A DNA stretch of 64,000 nt from Sphingobium fluviale. Lineage in GTDB: Bacteria > Pseudomonadota > Alphaproteobacteria > Sphingomonadales > Sphingomonadaceae. Shown here one piece after another: positions 62,305-64,000 of the stretch. The first letter of the stretch is position 1; every line of letters begins with the position of its first letter. Under the pieces are notes generated by a model that saw only the letters and a list, made by a program, of their open reading frames with translations, had not been told where the DNA came from and searched no databases. Both the position numbers and the translations under genes were made by a program. Where the stretch lies: positions 1-64,000 of the forward strand of contig NZ_SBKP01000009.1 of NCBI RefSeq assembly GCF_004122115.1, given 5' to 3'.

Positions 62305-63260
62305 TTTTTCAGCTTTTTCAGCGCGGCGAGGAAGCGATCGAGATCGCCCTTGCGGATCTCCACCAGTGCGCCCGGCGCGCTGTCCGCCAGATCGAACGGG
62401 CCGTAGCGGGTGCGGATGAGGCGACTGACGCTGAGGCCCAGATGCTCCAGCACACGGCGCACCTCGCGGTTCTTGCCCTCGGTCAGCGTCAGCTCGATCC
62501 ATTTGTTATGGCCGGTGCTGCGTTCCAGATTGGCGTCGATGCGGCCATAGCGCATGCCGTCTATCTCCACCCCCTCGATCAGGCTTTCGAGCTGGGCCTG
62601 GCTGACGGAGCCGAAAGCTCTTGCCCGATAGGTGCGCTCTATGCCAGTCGACGGCAGCTCCAGCGTGCGCTTCAGCCCGCCATCGTTGGTGAGCATCAGC
62701 AGGCCTTCGGTCGTCATATCGAGCCGCCCGACCGGCATCAGGCGCGGCAGATCCTTGGGCAGGAAATCGTAGATCGTCTTGCGACCGGAAAAATCCCGCT
62801 CTGCCGTGAGGCAGCCCGACGGCTTGTGAAACAGGAACAGGCGGGTCTGCTCTGTCTCGCCCACCGGCGCGCCATCGACAGTGACGCCGGCGAGGGACGT
62901 GAGCAGGGTGGCGGGGGTGGTAAGCACCTCGCCGTTCACAGCGATGCGCCCCTCCGCAATCATCCGCTCGATCTCGCGGCGCGAGGCAATGCCTGCGCGG
63001 GCGAGCAGCTTTGCGATGCGATGCTCCTCGCGCCCGCCCTCTGGCCGGGGTTCGGCGGCACCGGATGCACGCGCGGCGCGCGGCGGCGCTTTGCGGAAAG
63101 CGGGTTTCTGTGGCGCGGGTTTTTTGGGCGCTGCACCCTTGGCGGCGACAGGCCTTTCGGCTCTGGGCTTGTCTGGCGCGGGCTTTTCCGCGCGGCGCGG
63201 CGGGCGGACGGACGCGGGCTTGACGGCGGGCTTGCGCGAGGGGCGTGAGGGCGGCTTCAT
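62301..63260 (-). CDS. 23S rRNA pseudouridine synthase, RluB/RsuA type
   Basis: A 319-residue protein with a Lys/Arg/Pro/Ala-rich N-terminal extension of ~80 residues, an S4 domain (RIAKLLARAGIASRREIERM) and the synthase domain with catalytic Asp in VGRLDMTTEGLLMLTNDG. It isomerises a 23S rRNA uridine. The basic tail is common in alphaproteobacterial RluB homologues. ATG 63260 is chosen over 63296. Confidence 0.88.
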   Translation of the reverse strand: MKPPSRPSRKPAVKPASVRPPRRAEKPAPDKPRAERPVAAKGAAPKKPAPQKPAFRKAPPRAARASGAAEPRPEGGREEHRIAKLLARAGIASRREIERMIAEGRIAVNGEVLTTPATLLTSLAGVTVDGAPVGETEQTRLFLFHKPSGCLTAERDFSGRKTIYDFLPKDLPRLMPVGRLDMTTEGLLMLTNDGGLKRTLELPSTGIERTYRARAFGSVSQAQLESLIEGVEIDGMRYGRIDANLERSTGHNKWIELTLTEGKNREVRRVLEHLGLSVSRLIRTRYGPFDLADSAPGALVEIRKGDLDRFLAALKKLKK

Positions 63261-63361
63261 CGCACCGCCCATGCCCCACTTCGCGCCCAAGAGCAACGTG
63301 CGTTGCCCTTCGCCGCAAAGTCATTACAACCCATGGCCGAGTTTGAGGAGAGTTCGGGGAT

Positions 63362-64000
63362 ATGGCGACAACCGCGATAAAGACATCGGCACTGGCGCGG
63401 GCGCGGGCGGTGCTGGGCAATCCCAAGACCGGCTATATGACGCTGTTCGGCTTTGGCTCCGGCCTGCCCTATGCGCTGTTGCTCGGCACGCTGACCGCGT
63501 GGCTGACGGACGCCAAGGTGGACCTGGAGACGATGGGCGTGATCTCGCTGATCGGCCTCGCCTATGCGTTCAAGTTCCTGTGGTCGCCGCTGCTCGACCG
63601 GCTCTCTCTGCCCGGCTTTGCCCGCCTGGGGCGGCGCAAGCAGTGGATCGTCCCCGCGCAGTTTCTGCTGGCGGTCATGCTGCTCGCCATGGCGCAGATG
63701 GACCCGCTGAACGCCATCGGCCTGTTTTCGCTCTGCGCCGGCATAGGCGCATTTGCCTCCGCCACGCAGGACATCGTGATCGATGCATGGCGTGTCGATG
63801 TGGCGGGCGAGGACGCGCCGGTCGATACGCTGTCCACCGTCTATCAGCTTGGCTATCGCGCGGCGGTGTTGCTCGGCGGGGCGCTGGCGCTGTTCATGGC
63901 GGACGCATGGGGCTGGGTGCCGGTCTATACGCTGATGGGCTGTGTGATGCTGGGGCTGGGGGTGCTGAGCATCTTCGCGCCCGAAAGCGCACACGCCGCG
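63362..64000 (+). CDS. ampG: AmpG-like muropeptide MFS permease (3' end outside window)
   Basis: An open frame of 213 codons that runs off the right edge. It begins ATG at 63362 behind GGGGA. The protein starts MATTAIKTSALARARAVLG and has the AmpG N-terminal blocks GFGSGLPYALLLGTLTAWL, GLAYAFKFLWSPLLDRL and ASATQDIVIDAWRVDVAG. AmpG imports anhydro-muropeptides for cell-wall recycling. It is divergent from the pseudouridine synthase gene with 101 bases between the starts. Confidence 0.9.
   Translation, partial: MATTAIKTSALARARAVLGNPKTGYMTLFGFGSGLPYALLLGTLTAWLTDAKVDLETMGVISLIGLAYAFKFLWSPLLDRLSLPGFARLGRRKQWIVPAQFLLAVMLLAMAQMDPLNAIGLFSLCAGIGAFASATQDIVIDAWRVDVAGEDAPVDTLSTVYQLGYRAAVLLGGALALFMADAWGWVPVYTLMGCVMLGLGVLSIFAPESAHAA

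Noticed and set aside
1-64000. CRISPR arrays, insertion sequences, rRNA operons or prophage genes
   Set aside because: I saw no regularly spaced direct repeats, transposase frames, rRNA sequence or phage structural genes.

Overview
The window looks like a chromosomal segment of a motile, capsulated alphaproteobacterium, most likely a member of the Sphingomonadales. I infer this from the high GC, the class-specific flagellar proteins FliX and FlaF, the flgI/fliX divergent pair, a LiuR-type MerR regulator beside an acyl-CoA dehydrogenase, and an ArdC remnant of the kind carried on alphaproteobacterial plasmids and integrative elements. No ribosomal RNA, CRISPR array, insertion sequence or integrase was found. 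One tRNA is present, tRNA-Gly(CCC).

Region 1 (1-930) is the edge of a probable integrated element. It holds the 3' end of an ardC-like gene, a small CxCxxC protein gene, and then the 3' end of tRNA-Gly(CCC), a classic integration site. Region 2 (1.2-17.7 kb) is a surface polysaccharide locus of the ABC-transporter (group 2 capsule) type. It encodes KpsE-, KpsM- and KpsT-like export proteins and an outer-membrane export lipoprotein at the far end. Between them lie a CDP-glucose synthetase, two SDR enzymes, an RmlC-like epimerase, an L2HGDH-like FAD oxidoreductase, an RgpF-like protein, a GT4-like glycosyltransferase, a DUF5672 protein, a sulfotransferase, a methyltransferase and ManC. The part from about 3.7 to 14.7 kb is AT-richer than the rest, and several genes there start with TTG or GTG, as expected for a transferred variable core.

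Region 3 (17.7-24.6 kb) looks like a sulfide/persulfide stress and sulfur-transport regulon. A metallo-beta-lactamase-fold hydrolase resembling persulfide dioxygenase, two YeeE/YedE half-transporters, a SulP permease and possibly a TonB-dependent receptor run leftward. A peroxiredoxin and a BigR/SqrR-like ArsR repressor run rightward. Both arms diverge from a perfect 7-3-7 inverted repeat.

Region 4 (24.7-41.4 kb) is a dense flagellar, motor and chemotaxis block. It includes flgN-like, flgJ, flgI, fliX, flhB, fliR, fliQ, fliE, flgC, fliN, fliO, fliP, fliL-like, motB, cheD, cheY, cheB, cheR, cheW, cheA, cheY, a STAS gene, motA and flaF. The leftward motA-to-motB operon is tightly overlapped. 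flgB, fliG, fliM, fliF and any MCP are not in the window.

Region 5 (41.4-64 kb) is ordinary housekeeping sequence: moaB, a lytic transglycosylase, a UDG-like protein, ETF-QO, a TPR protein, ispE, an N-formylglutamate amidohydrolase, ilvD, nnrDE, a 23S rRNA uracil methyltransferase, hisI, a lipoprotein, a MerR regulator with an acyl-CoA dehydrogenase, cysK, an MFS carrier, a UvrD-family helicase, rsmD, an RluB-type pseudouridine synthase and the start of ampG. The points most worth a second look are the CDP-sugar branch without a 4,6-dehydratase, the displaced cysteine in the ArsR sensor, the predicted leaderless MerR transcript with an operator in its promoter spacer, and the uncharacterised small protein inside the chemotaxis operon.
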